Positions 31,296-42,743 of a stretch of 64,000 nucleotides of DNA are shown piece after piece (within the stretch, counting starts at the first letter, position 1; each line of letters opens with the position of its first letter). The notes under the pieces were generated by a model, which ran no database searches, had not been told where the DNA came from, and saw only the letters and a program-made list of their open reading frames with translations. This DNA is from Cladopsammia gracilis (lineage: Eukaryota; Cnidaria; Anthozoa; Scleractinia; Dendrophylliidae): positions 62,001-126,000 of the forward strand of contig JAJGOT010000451.1 in assembly GCA_022457155.1 (NCBI GenBank), given 5' to 3'. The position numbers and the translations under genes were made by a program.

Positions 31296-31530
31296 ATCGG
31301 AAATTCTCTTCTTCGAAGCGCAGTTGGGACAGTTCAGTTTCAAGTGCATCGATCTCGTCATCATCGGTCGGCCGGTCGGGGGTGTTAAGAGTGTCCTTTC
31401 TTGGGGAACTTTTGCTTTGCCCTTCACAAAACTTGCTAGGTATTCCCCAGTCATGTTGGCTGAGGGGTTCGCTGCATCCCGCGCACTTTGCGATACGTCT
31501 TGTCTTTTCGCCAGAATTTGTGGATTCCAT
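31296..31530 (-). pseudogene. Gag-like N-terminal fragment with HDWG-x-PSKFC motif
   Basis: Starts at ATG (MESTNSGEKTRRIAK) and reads CAGCSEPLSQHDWGIPSKFC, then an acidic coiled region (DDDEIDALETELSQLRFEEE). A C-x2-C ... H-D-W-G ... K-F-C arrangement suggests a small zinc-binding module followed by a coiled coil. In my recollection such starts are common in cnidarian retroelement proteins. The coding frame runs into an ATCGAT-type TIR end at about 31,263-31,295 and then into the palindrome, so the protein is truncated. Confidence 0.5.
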
Positions 31531-31765
31531 TTTAAAGCAAATTTAAGAAAATAGCTTGAAAACAGTAAATGAATAAAAGCACTGCGTTGCTGTAGCTGAG
31601 TATAAGATAATGTGAACAAAATCTATTTTGTGGCTTATATTCCTTGGCGGCTGTCTTTGCGGTAAGCTACGCCCTTCCCGCCACATGGAAGGATGCGGTT
31701 TGCCTGCTCCCAATGTGACCTGTCAGTTCAATGTCTAGATTCATATTAATAGGATTAATATTCAC

Positions 31766-32319
31766 TATAACCCGGTGTTACCAATCGATGAAATCGATTA
31801 TCGGAAATTCAATCGATAAATCGATATCAATCGATGAAATTAGTTAATTGATATCGATTGGTATCGGCCAATCGATGACCAATCGATAGTCACAAAAAGA
31901 AGTTCATCGATTGATATCGATTGGCAAGTACTTTCATGACAGATGTTCCAAGTGAAATTGAATTTGGCGCACGCTTGCTGAGAGTTGAATAAAACTCTTG
32001 TGCAACTGAACTCTCATCCTTCAACTCTCGGTGACTCTCATTCTCGTTTGGCTACAAGTCATGTTTTCAAAATAAATGTGTCGAATTTTCGTATTTAAGA
32101 GTAAGAAAACTGTATTGTGATAATCGATAACAATCGATGACAATCGATAGCGATCGATGACAATCGATAACAATCGATGCCAATCGATAAGGTCACAAAA
32201 ATCTTCATCGATTGGTCATCGATTATCAATATCAATCGATTAATTGATATCGATTGCCATCGATTGATATCGATTTTAATCGATCGTCGATTTCATCGAT
32301 TGGTAACGCCGGGAATATA
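31766..32319. mobile_element. ATCGAT-rich TIR element
   Basis: Left end TATAACCCGGTGTTACCAAT, right end ATTGGTAACGCCGGGAATATA, inverted with few changes. The interior is packed with TATCGATTG/CAATCGATA palindromes. A partial copy of the left end lies at 31,263-31,300. No coding content. Confidence 0.75.
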
Positions 32320-32838
32320 AACCCCCTTACTTAAGTGTCCTGGCGGCTAAAAATGTTTTAACCTTTCAGTCTCGGGTTCGTATTTTACATAATTGAGAAA
32401 CGTCTTCGCTAATACCCTATCTACACTAATACGGACATGCAGGCAGATCAACGGATACTTCAGAAAATGAGCACAGAGTGACTAACCTTGAATGATGAGA
32501 CTTGACAAAGAACAAACCAACAAGTATTTCAGGAAACAACGTTTGAAATATTTTCCTCGACTCTTCATGTCTTCTATACCAGCAATTATTCAAGAAAGTC
32601 TACTTTAAAAGAAATTATTCAGTTGAGAATTCTCCAAAGAAAAATTCAATCCTGTTCTGGTTAAACCAACCAAGGAGTGTGTATCTTTTATCTTCTCCGT
32701 GTCTGTGTCTACTAATTGGATTATTTTTAGGACGCCCATTAACGTAGGACGTCTAGACTTAATGGCTTAAAGGGTATGAAGATACCCACCTGGCGAGAAT
32801 AATATGGACTTTTGACACAGGAAGAACGAAATCTGCCT
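32320..32838. other. Intergenic, nothing recognised
   Basis: No coding or structured repeat signal. Confidence 0.4.
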
Positions 32839-32847
32839 AAATATCTG

Positions 32848-34145
32848 TAGCCTGTTCCAGGCGTTCAGATAGTGGGGAAGGCGCGAAGAAAAGCGGGCGA
32901 TAAAAATTGCGGGAGGCGAGGCGAGGGAACGCCTGTAAACATTCTTAACAAAATGTCCTTCCGCCCACTTTTAGACCGCCAACTCAGTTGTCAATCATCT
33001 GTCAATTAAAATAGGATTAGATTTCCGGGATTAGATTTGGTGTAATAAAGAGTGACAGGCCTACACGACTCCCTCGCGAGTGTTTTAGCCATTTTATATT
33101 TAAGCTCGCAAAATGATGCTTCATGTATTTGTAGCGGGTATATGGAGAATTCGAGGTGACTGAATTAAAAGCCTTCTAAACTCGCAAAATGATACAGACT
33201 ATAGTCTCGAGGTCATTTGTGTTTTTAAGCTGTCTGCTAGTTTTGACCTCTTTGTCGGGGCGTCTGTTTCATAGCGATGTTATTTATTATGCCATCGTGG
33301 CATTTGTTAGAATAGCTCTGCAGTAAAACCTTTAACATTGCATGTAGGCTTAGAGCAAGCTTCGATTTGGAGGTCATTTTGAAATTATGCTGTATTCTCG
33401 GCGGTTTTCTTCAACTCTGGTTTCTTCAACTCGGCGGCTTTGTTTAGTTTTGTTTGACCTCTTGCTGTGCTCATGTAGCCATTTTCTAGTAGAAGTTAAC
33501 CAACAATGTAAGGTTTTTCACCCTCTCTGAATCTCTAAGGTAGTCGGATCTATTAGTTTGAAATTATCGATCGTCAATGGTTTCTTGCAATTAGTTTTAT
33601 TTTCGCTGGGCCCAGCAGTGTTTTTATTGCAAGCCTCGGGTCGTTTTTTTTTCATGGACTGGTGATATGTTGGTTCGAATTTTCAGAGATAATTGCAGCT
33701 TTTTATAAAGCTATGCAATGTTTCATAGAGAGTATAAATCAAGCGCATTTCAGTCACTGCTCCGCTTTGTAGTTGAGAATTGACGGTTTTTCCGGAGTTC
33801 TAATCTGTTTTTCTCCATTGTCATTTGTGCAGTCGGTTCTTCTCACTGCATTGTAATGAGTTTCACAGTCTAGCGACTGTTTTTGTTTATGCCTCGATGA
33901 AAGCTGTCTTTCCTCCGCCATATCACATTTCTCATCAGCACTCGAGTGTTGACAAAGTGTCATAATTGACCAATCAGACGGTATACCGGATCCCGGTATA
34001 CCGGAACAACCTTTTGTTAAGAACGTTTACAGGCGTTCTTTCGCTTCCCCTCCCCAGCCTCCCCGCAATTTTTTCGCTCGCTTTTCTTCGCGCCTTCCTT
34101 AACTATTCGCGCTTTCCCCACTATCTGAACGCCTGGAACAGGCTA
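32848..34145. mobile_element. MULE-like element, long TIRs, 9-bp target duplication
   Basis: The left terminus TAGCCTGTTCCAGGCGTTCA and the right terminus are mirror images over roughly 90-100 bp, with indels (for example GGGAGGCGAGG versus CCTCCCC). Flanks AAATATCTG (32,839-32,847) and ACATATCTG (34,146-34,154) agree at 8 of 9 positions. Long TIRs with 9-bp duplications are typical of Mutator-like elements. The 1,298-bp element has no transposase. Confidence 0.7.
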
Positions 34146-34154
34146 ACATATCTG

Positions 34155-35355
34155 TTTTTGCCTAAGCGCTGATCAATTATACAAAAACGTCCATCAGGAA
34201 ACTTCGAGAATCCCGTACCAAAATTATTTTTCTCATATTTTTTAGGCAACAAATAGCCATAATGTAGGGTATACCCACACACAAGCGTGAAATTGTCTCA
34301 TTTCCTTTTTTTAAGACCACGCAGGATACCACACAGGACTTGGCTTTTCGCCTGAGATTTCAAGGCCAAAAATTTGGGTGACACTTGCCAACATAGAATT
34401 TTCACTCGTTACCAGGCTCTCAATTTGACCCTAAAATCATAGCAAAAAGGTAATTTTTTCAAAGGAAATTCAAAATTTCGCGCATTTCTGGGTTACTTTT
34501 GTGAAATCCACACTCGGATTCCAGTACTATGGGTATCCCGCGCTTCGAGGTTACATAAACAAGTAAGATAGTATTGATATATCGGAAAGATTTCCGTATA
34601 ACCCCATAGATTAGTCATGCATACCGTTCTTAAAACTGAAATGAAAGCCACAACAATAGAATCCAAAAGCAAAACAATAGCACGCACGCCCGGAGAAAAT
34701 GTCTCGTCTGAGGAATCAATATTTTGGTATGGTAAACTAATGCTAGAAACCTATTCTACTCAAATCCTGTTTGTTTGTTTACAGATATCCTGCGATTAGC
34801 CGCCCTTTTATCGGCGCGAAAGTTCTCGCTTCCACTGAATTTCGCTCCGAAAACAAGGACACCTGATCACAGGTTCTCTGTAAATAATCAAAAGATGATT
34901 CAGGTAGAGAGGTTTAAAGCATTAACACTGCATCCTTTATGAAAACAATAAATGAAACTGCTCATAGACTCTGAAAAATGTTGCTCTTCCTCAGAAGGAA
35001 GTATAATTTAACATCATCTTGATTATGAAAAAAAAACGTCAGTTATATTTTTTTCAAGACACTAAATGTAAATGAGTTTTTTTTTTCATGATCAAGAAAC
35101 TAATAAATGATTTTGGGTTTCTAAGCACATTAAAAGCGGTTTATCAAACAATGACAACTGAAATTGTAGTACCGACTGAAAAATAATCAGGAAGACTTTA
35201 CGTTTCTGGAAACCACTTGGGTGCCCATGATACAATTTTACTACGCCCCAGCCTCCCACGTGCGTGAGAGCCCAAAGGTCTACTAAGCCCCAAGCCGCAC
35301 TCAAATATCCTCTTGTGTAGTTTGGCTCTAAAACAATGAAGGAATCAGCTTGAAT
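34155..35355. other. Intergenic, nothing recognised
   Basis: Small open frames on both strands show no domains. No repeat structure was noticed. Confidence 0.4.
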
Positions 35356-35747
35356 ATGTTGTTCGGGCGATCAGTGCTCATAATGATAATAAATAAAAGT
35401 TTTTAACTGACCTGTTAAAAAATTTTATAAATGTTTTTCTAAATTTTCGGTCGCTCACTGCGGCCTTCATCAGAGAATGAATGTTCTTTTTGTGGGAAAC
35501 AAGTTATTTAAAATCCTTGACAATTGGTAGGTATACTCTTGGGAATGGCTTCCGTTCGTTGACACAATTAGGGTCGATGGTTGAATGCCACGATTCTAAG
35601 AATAAACGTTTGGACAAGTTGTTTACACCTCTCTCCAGAATCTGAACATAGTTTGGGTGTATGTCATGGTTGGTCGTCTCCGCGTGTTGTTTTATGAATG
35701 AGTCATTATTGCTGCGCGTCCCTGGCTTGTGTTCGGGCCCGCGTGAA
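35356..35747 (-). pseudogene. Penelope-like GIY-YIG fragment, minus copy
   Basis: Same family as the 13-kb pair. The frame (SRGPEHKPGTRSNNDSFIKQ ... LFLESWHSTIDPNC ... VKDFK) keeps the C-terminal half of the GIY-YIG domain with the catalytic-region glutamate. It has the same 3' tail from TGTTGTTCGGGCGATCAG and a hammerhead-like core at 35,445-35,473. It is 5'-truncated inside the nuclease and joined head-to-head to the plus fragment. Confidence 0.8.
35445..35473 (-). ncRNA. Hammerhead ribozyme-like core
   Basis: Minus strand: CTGATGA, GGCCGC-loop-GCGACC, GAAA, identical to the two cores at 13 and 14 kb. Confidence 0.5.
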
Positions 35748-35951
35748 GTCATGCGATTTCACCTATGTTGGCGAATCAAAACGCTCCTGGAATTCACGCG
35801 GGCCCGAACACAAGCCAGGGACGCGCAGCAATAATGACTCATTCATAAAACAACACGCGGAGACGACGAACCATGACATACACCCAAACTATGTTCAGAT
35901 TCTGGAGAGAGGTGTAAACAACTTGTCCAAACGTTTATTCTTAGAATCGTG
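35747..35951 (+). pseudogene. Penelope-like GIY-YIG fragment, plus copy
   Basis: Reads KSCDFTYVGESKRSWNSRGP through RGVNNLSKRLFLES and then leaves homology at about 35,951, so the 3' end of the element is missing. It partners the minus fragment in an inverted pair. Confidence 0.75.
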
Positions 35952-36029
35952 CCAAATTTTGCCCATTATCTGTTGCCTGCGTTGCTTTTGAACTATATAC
36001 ACCGTTTTCGAAAAGAGTTCATTAACGTA

Positions 36030-36430
36030 AATTTAGATAGATAGAAACTTTATTTATCTATTATTTATGTGTCAGGAAGAACTAGCCGAGGGGCAAGCCC
36101 TCTACTAATAGGGGACACCTACAGTTTAATATAATAAAATAGATACGATAATTAATTAGCTAAAAAACCATACAATATGTTACAAATAGTTAGCTAAAAT
36201 ACTAAAAACTGAGTGCTAAAATGCTAAGAATGCTAAGATTATTTCCTATGAGACATCAACTATTACACAGAAGACATCCTTTGCATCCATCATCAATAAG
36301 AGATGTCAGATCCTTATTACGTATTCGATTTCTAAAATCACTTAATGATTTACACGTTTTATCATTTTTATCCAGTTTACTCCATTTATAGGTATATTAT
36401 TTCAAATTCTAGTTCCAATTCTAGAAAAGG
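36030..36430 (-). mobile_element. LINE 3' end
   Basis: Read on the minus strand, the segment ends in GGGCTTGCCCCTCGGCTAG, TTCTTCCTGACACATAAATA and a tail of ATCT-type repeats (AGATAGATAGAAACTTTATT on the plus strand). This is the layout of non-LTR retrotransposon 3' ends with a microsatellite tail. No RT coding remains. Confidence 0.5.
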
Positions 36431-37109
36431 AGTGTAATTGTTGGTTAATTCTAGAATTTTTGACATAAAAATTGTCAGCGGCTGAGAATCTGGTGTCGTG
36501 AGTGTGAATCTGGTCTGAGCGGATAAGTCTTACTTCTCCTTAATATGGTCACCGTTCTCTCAGTTATATAACCTCTCAATACAAACCCTCTGTAATACGG
36601 ACAACGGAAATTTTGCCAGCAGACGACAAATTCATATAAATTTAATCGTAACGTTGGAATGAATTATTTTTTGTTATAAGAGATCAAAATTAAACTTGGA
36701 TCCGCGGGAGCTTCTTTTAACCTTTTATGCGATTAATTTCACTCTTGATATATTAATTAGAGAACGGACCTCTGGATCCATGTATTTCGTATTAGGGAAG
36801 TTCAACTGTATTCAAGTTCAAACGAGAAAGCAAAACATATTCATTTTCAGGCCAAAATATTGAAATAGTATCCCACTGTCGGTCCATAACGGTTCAAAAC
36901 CACACTCGTTGCGACGCATGGTATATCAAATTTGCGCGTGGCACTAAATTTTTGCGGGATGGGCTATTTTTCGTGTTTTGTGGGAACTAATTTTTGCGAT
37001 TGGGAAAGACTTGTTTGTCTTGCCGCTAATTAATTTTTGCAATTTGCAGAAAGTCGCGTTCAATAGGACACGATATATCAGCAGGACACTGTCCATTTTA
37101 ACGTAAAGA
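36431..37109. other. Unassigned; fragment of the CGCAAAA TIR family
   Basis: The stretch near 36,945-37,035 (AAATTTTTGCGGGATGGGCT) resembles ends of the TIR family seen at 436-1012. Nothing else was recognised. Confidence 0.35.
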
Positions 37110-37470
37110 GCGTAAACAACGGCGAACGTTTTGTATACTTGTAAGATGAGCGTGCTTGGGCCCGTTTCTCGAAAGTCCCGATAACTTTCGGGCCCGAAGC
37201 CAAATCAAAATCTAAAGAATAAAAGCGCGGGTCCTAGCGTACAAACCAGTCCATTTTGTTTTGCTAACTGATAGTTTTATCGTATTATCTGCAAAACCTC
37301 GATCTTCAATGAAAATAAAACGACAGCTTTCCGGGCCCGGTAATTACCGGGTCTTTCGAGAAACGGCCCCCTGGTCACAAAACTTGATAGTACAGGAAAC
37401 TGAATCAATCAAGTTTTGTGTCAACACGCTCATCTTACAACAAATATACATTTAACGTTCACCGTTGTAG
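37110..37470. mobile_element. Nested palindromes: outer fold-back with inner MITE
   Basis: The outer arms carry CTTGTAAGATGAGCGTG (37,138) and CACGCTCATCTTACAAC (37,424). The inner element (37,158-37,369) starts GGGCCCGTTTCTCGAAAGTC and ends TTTCGAGAAACGGCCCC, with CCGGGCCCGG-type palindromes inside. A MITE probably inserted in the stem of an older fold-back. Confidence 0.65.
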
Positions 37471-38430
37471 TCCCATAATCAAAGATAAAGGTCGTTTTAG
37501 AAACAACATGAAGGAAACGAGAATCCAACAAGAGTGAATATGGTGCTTATACCCTTAATACTTCGAGTTATCAGTTATTCTGGTTATTAGAAAGATAAAA
37601 AACGGAGCCGACTAATTTATCAACAAAACATAACATAATAAAGAAAATAAGGAGGTCTTAGTTTTCGCACCCTGGCAAAAATAAAGAAATTATGGGGTCT
37701 TAATTTTCCGGTCTTAGTTTTCAGGGATCTCAGTTTTCGCTACAACCACGAAATTTCCATTACTTGTAAGATAATCATCATTAGAAAGGTCATGAAGCCC
37801 GATATGAACTGAACCCTGGACACTCGATACACATGGCGTACGATTCCAGCGAGTTTTAACTAAAACTCGCTGGAATCGCTTCGAATCGACCCCAAAACCA
37901 CTCAAGACACAAGTAAACACACAAAGAAGTTTAGGTGAGCCAGTTTTATACAAATATCGTTCCTAATTTTACGCTCAAAGGTCCTCAAATTCGAAGTGCA
38001 TAATTTCGCTATTTCGCAACAGTTATCACGACGTTAAATTACAACGTGTAAACATCACTTGAGCTTGGGCTACCTGTGGTAATACATGGTGGCATGGCAG
38101 TGTTTCATGCACCAGTTTCGTGCACCAGAGATCGAGTGCATTGTTATTTAGAAGTTGCTGAAACCAATTCTGTGGTCGTGTAAATAGCCAAGCCCTTCTT
38201 GGCCGGCGGGCAAGTTCGCGACGAGCTCGTAAATGTAAATAAAACGCCGACAAACCATGAAGATAGCGTAGTTGAAAGCGCCTTCTTCGGTGTCTTCTCG
38301 CAAAAAAAACTGCTGGACTGTTATATTTATGGAGGACTGTCGAATAATAAGCAGGAGAATCACTGAAGTTAAGCTTACAAGATCTCGATTCGTGTCATCC
38401 ATTTCTATCTGTACGTTTCCCGCCAAACTG
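37471..38430. other. Unassigned, with an 18-bp perfect hairpin at 37,841-37,878
   Basis: CGATTCCAGCGAGTTTTA, a 2-nt spacer (AC), then the exact reverse complement. Minus-strand open frames around it lack domains. Confidence 0.5.
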
Positions 38431-38432
38431 CA

Positions 38433-38526
38433 CCGCATCCCCAAGGGTAAGATGAAACCTGAGATAAACCGAACCCAAGCCATTCCTCCGATAAAGGCCC
38501 CAAACCCAAGGTGTGTGTAACCACAA
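38433..38526. repeat. Dispersed repeat shared with 57,423-57,505
   Basis: GCATCCCCAAGGGTAAGATG and CCCCAAACCCAAGGTGTGTG are present at both loci in the same orientation and order. It makes the minus-strand frame at 38,148-38,483 (MAWVRFISGFILPLG...) doubtful as a gene. Confidence 0.7.
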
Positions 38527-38904
38527 ATATTATTATATCGCTTATAGCTCCTTATAATAACTTCCTCGGAAATTCCCTACCAAGATCCCAAGGGCAGATG
38601 ATGTTTCTATTAGCTCGAGGATGAATTAGAGATTACATTTAACCAAGAATAACTTAATTCGCCAATGTCGGCGTTCAATTGTTTAGAATTTGACCTCGCA
38701 GTGAAAAGGATAATTTGTGTGGGGATTTGGACTTTGGAGGGGAGGGCGGGAGGAGAAACACATATCACTGGCCGCCATCTTTGAGGGGAAACATATCACA
38801 AGTGAGATGTGTTCGGGGGAACACATATCAAGGGGAAACACAGTATCACTGTGACACCTGCACTGAAAATGTGCAAAGAAATTTCTTGCCAATCCACGTT
38901 CGTT

Positions 38905-39430
38905 ACTTCGGCCTGTTACCCTAAGTATAACTGTAGAGCTTCAATCTTAGCCTTGCTTTGCAACTGAGTTAAAAATTTAAAAGTAGTGAATAACAGAGGT
39001 GATTGTGCTTAATATAACTGCTAAACCTAAATTTCGGTTTGTGTAACACTACTAAACTAAACAAAGCAAATCTCGGTGGTGGTCTCGGTATTTTGGTCAA
39101 CAAGGGAAGTTGTCTCAAAATTTTAATTCCTATTTGCAACGTTCTTAAATATGCCCACCTGTGTTGATCTCATTGTCTCACGCTCAAGGTTACCAAAGAT
39201 AATGTGAACTAAAGATGCTGATTTAGCACAGCTAGACCTTATCTTCTGTTTTACTGAACTAGACAAAAAGCAAATCTCGGTGGTGATCTTGATGTTTTTG
39301 TAAATCAAGGGAAGTTGTCTCAAAATCCTAATTCCTATTGGCAACGTTCTTAACTGTGCCCACCCACCGGTGTTAATCTCATGATCAGCACGGTCAAGGT
39401 TACTAAATTTATAACGTGATCTAAACATGC
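38905..39430. repeat. Dispersed repeat with 204-bp tandem duplication
   Basis: GCAAATCTCGGTGGTG begins at 39,066 and again at 39,270, each followed by CAAGGGAAGTTGTCTCAAAA and AACGTTCTTAA. The left part is homologous in inverse orientation to 8,098-8,425. Non-coding. Confidence 0.65.
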
Positions 39431-39607
39431 GAATTACGAACACTAAAATAGCAAAAATTTCACTAATAACAGTATTAACGTGCTGATTTCAGTTCCTAAG
39501 GATGTTGTCGAAATACGCCACACACACTCACTCACATGCAACCCCTCAACCACTCTAGCGGATTTCCCCTGCTGTGCTTTGGCCATTTTGGGAAGCAGCT
39601 CTGGGGG

Positions 39608-39870
39608 CTGAGCGTGGCCAAGTGATAAAGGCACTTGACTTGTAATCCGGAGGTTCCGAATCAGTCAAGTTCTCCATTAGATGGATTTCCAACCACTTTG
39701 GTCCGGATATGGTTCTATTCACAAAGGGCGATGATTCAAATTACACCTACTGAGCAGTACATTTTCCTGTGGTACTGTTTACTATGCTGTACAAGATGGT
39801 TCTAACTTTTGAGTCAGCAGATGAAACTCCAAAAGTGTTACCACTTAAATAAATGTTATTGAGCATAACT
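39608..39870 (+). repeat. tRNA-derived SINE
   Basis: The head CTGAGCGTGGCCAAGTGATA, AAGGCACTTGACTTGTAATC and GGAGGTTCCGAATC resembles a tRNA with A-box and B-box (one extra base in the B-box). It is followed by a body containing TTTCCTGTGGTACTGTTTAC and TTTTGAGTCAGCAGATGAAA. No functional tRNA is implied. Confidence 0.6.
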
Positions 39871-41290
39871 CCATCTGGTGCTTTTTGTTTCTGATAATTT
39901 CTTAAATGAAAATCGCGATTTTTGGGGAGTAAACTTTCGGGTCGTTAAGCATGCCCATCAAATTAAAGCCTTAAGCATGTCTGCGAAGGAGGCGAATCCT
40001 AAGCAAAGAATTCACAGTTGAACACCTTTAATTTATCATGTAGCAGACGCTCCAGTTTAATTATTTTTGTCGCTTTTTGTATGTTTACGAACGCTAGAGA
40101 TAATAAAGCAAGCTTAAAGCAAGCTCTTGGCCATAATCATGAAATTACGACAGCTCATCTGAGACAATGTCCCTTAAAGACCCTTGCCCATTTTTTAGAC
40201 CCAAATTAGTGATTTTTCGTACTCGTTATCAGAAGTAAGTCTTTAAATTTTCATATTTTCATGTGACAGAAATTTCAGACCAAAATGTACTTCAGATGCT
40301 TCTGATTTCAAACAACTCGCGCACCGCACAACAAGTAGCACTCCAGTACGTGCTCATTTGTCTTCCAGAGAAGAGCATAATCATATGGTTAAAAAATAAA
40401 TTATGTAAAATAATCCATTAGTGGTATTTGTGGTAGTCCTTAATAGACAGGAAGAGCTCCTACAACAGCTTTCGGTATATTTAATTTCAGTGAAACTGAG
40501 TAGGTTGCTGATAGACGAAAAAAGAATAATTCTTTAACATATTCTAGAATTCTAAAATGATCAAATGCACTTGTAAAACAAAAAACCCTTTTCAAAACTT
40601 GAAACAAAACAGAGTATCTAACTGGGGTTTTTTTTTTTGTGTGTGTGCGTGTTTCTCCCTCTAGTTTCTATACGATAATGTTATTATCAGCCAGCGTTTT
40701 GTGCAATCGTTCTGAAATATATTTGACGAGGCTATCTTCAGGTTCAAGGACTGTAAATACGTTCCGGCATCATCGCTTGTTCGTTTGAGTTGTTTTGAAC
40801 ACGTTCCAAAGTAAGATGGGATATTCTAAAGTTGCGATTTTGGAAAAATATGGCCTTTATCTCTGATTTCTTTCCAATTTTTATCACACAAAATGGAAAG
40901 ATATGACCATTTCTTTTAAATTTCTGACACGTCCATTTTTTTCTCGGAAGAATATATATAACTGCATGTCACGAATTATGTCTTCTAGGTCGATTTCTTC
41001 CAAAAACCATGGCTTTTATGTCTTCTACAAAAAACTGGTAATAACTACTCAAACAAAATTGACAAAATTGCTCTGTGAGAACAGGCAAATAAAACCTTAA
41101 TTTTTCAAAATGTTTCCACAACGATTTTTTTCCACTGCAAGATACTACAAAAATCCTTCATATTTTGCTGAGTAAAAATAAGCCCTTAACTACTCTAAAA
41201 ACACACCTTTAATCTGTATAAATCTTGCCAAACTGAATGGCCTCAAAAATTTTTTCCAAGTGCCCCTTTTGCAACCAAGAGAAGAAAAAA
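39871..41290. other. Intergenic; includes empty-site paralogue at 40,802-40,833
   Basis: ACGTTCCAAAGTAAGATGGG continuing to ATATTCTAAAGTT (40,801-40,833) is the reverse complement of the joined flanks of the long-TIR element at 58,192-59,520. The rest shows no gene. Confidence 0.5.
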
Positions 41291-41500
41291 AGGGGCGCAG
41301 AAATTTCTGGGGGCCACAAATTGCATTAACAGCAAATACGCGATTGAATGTAAAGAGCACTTTAGGACCGCAGAAATTTCTGGGGGTCATACATTGCTGC
41401 CGTTGCCTGCGAAGTTCAATTTGGTCCGCAGAAATTTCTGCGGGCGATTGATTGCAAAGAGCAATTTCATTCGCAGAAATTTCTGGGGGCCATATCCACA
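41291..41500. repeat. Repeat with GCAGAAATTTCTGSGGG core
   Basis: Four copies of a palindromic core (CGCAGAAATTTCTGGGGG and variants) at 41,300, 41,373, 41,431 and 41,476. The same core builds the array at 52,378-52,890. Confidence 0.7.
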
Positions 41501-42743
41501 GCTCAGTTCAGAGTAAATTCAAGTGTAAATTTAAGAGCAATTTGGAGACATAGGTATCTATTCAAACTCATGGATCTATAGTTGAAACTCATTTGTGACA
41601 ATCAGGAGAAGAACAAAATCATGTGTAACTGTTATAACTACAATGCATACGGAGTCAACCGAGAGCAATAGCCTTAAGTGTCTTATTCGATGACAGCGAC
41701 TGTTTTTCCCAGAAAGAGTCCTCGGTCAGGAGGTTCAGCCTTCTCCGGATTAATCGGCACTTGTTAGTGCTTCTTCAATTACCATACAGTCCAAGCCTGT
41801 TTTGAGGGAGGCACAAGCAGCTGTTCCTAAGCGGCAAAACAAACAGACACCAATAACCATTAAATATCTTATTATTCAAAATAACCTTTCTTTTACTAAT
41901 AACCAATGTTCGTGCAGATTGCAGGCCTACTATTGAATGTCATGGACGGTCGTTCTTTAATTTTTTTCTTTCGTCGGTGTTGTTAAATATTGTTCGCACG
42001 TTAACACATCCACTACACGTATCCAACACCCATGTTTAGGGTTTTGCAAATTGCCCGACGCGGGCGCTATACAACTCGACAGGCTTTTCACGGCTGTACT
42101 GGGTTCCGGTGATGTCGTCGGCCACTGTTGCCTTTGGCCATAAGGAGTTTGTGCTGTTATTAAACCGTCCAGCTGTGATCAGTGGAATGTGCCGCAAGGA
42201 ATGGATGGACGACAACACTGCTATAAAACATTGCTTAGTTTTCGGGGCAACAAGTTCTTAGTTAAAATATCTCAGGTACTCCAAAATACTGAGGAAACTT
42301 CATGCACCGCAAACGCTGTATAGATTTCGACATACAATTTCGCTACAATTTGAACTGTAAGCAAGCTCTTAACCTACAGTAGATGAAGTGAGGACAGATC
42401 ACAGGGCGGTGACTAAAAGAGGTCTACCTTCGGCGAGATGTTAACCGGTATACCTTGTAATATGCACGAACGCAAGGGAAGCCAAATGCACTTATTATAT
42501 TAAGTAACGCTCCCGATTATCAACGAGTAAGGTATTTTTGGTCGCACATTCCTACACTCAAGTTTCTCTTCAACGGCGTCGCGTTAATAAAAAAAAATGA
42601 ATGTGTCCCTTAACGGTATGATGGCATAGACTCAATTTATAGCTGGATTTAAATTTATAGTAAAACTATAGATCCTAGAAATCTGTAAATTTTCAGGTAT
42701 ATATACATAAAACCAAAAAAACGATTCTTTGGGTTAGAATATA
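41501..42743. other. Intergenic, nothing recognised
   Basis: Short frames without domains; no structured repeat noticed. Confidence 0.4.

Noticed and set aside
38148..38483. Minus-strand 111-codon frame (MAWVRFISGFILPLG...)
   Set aside because: Its start lies in a dispersed repeat also found at 57,423-57,505. No domain or conserved motif; a splice donor-like gtaagc occurs but is not enough.
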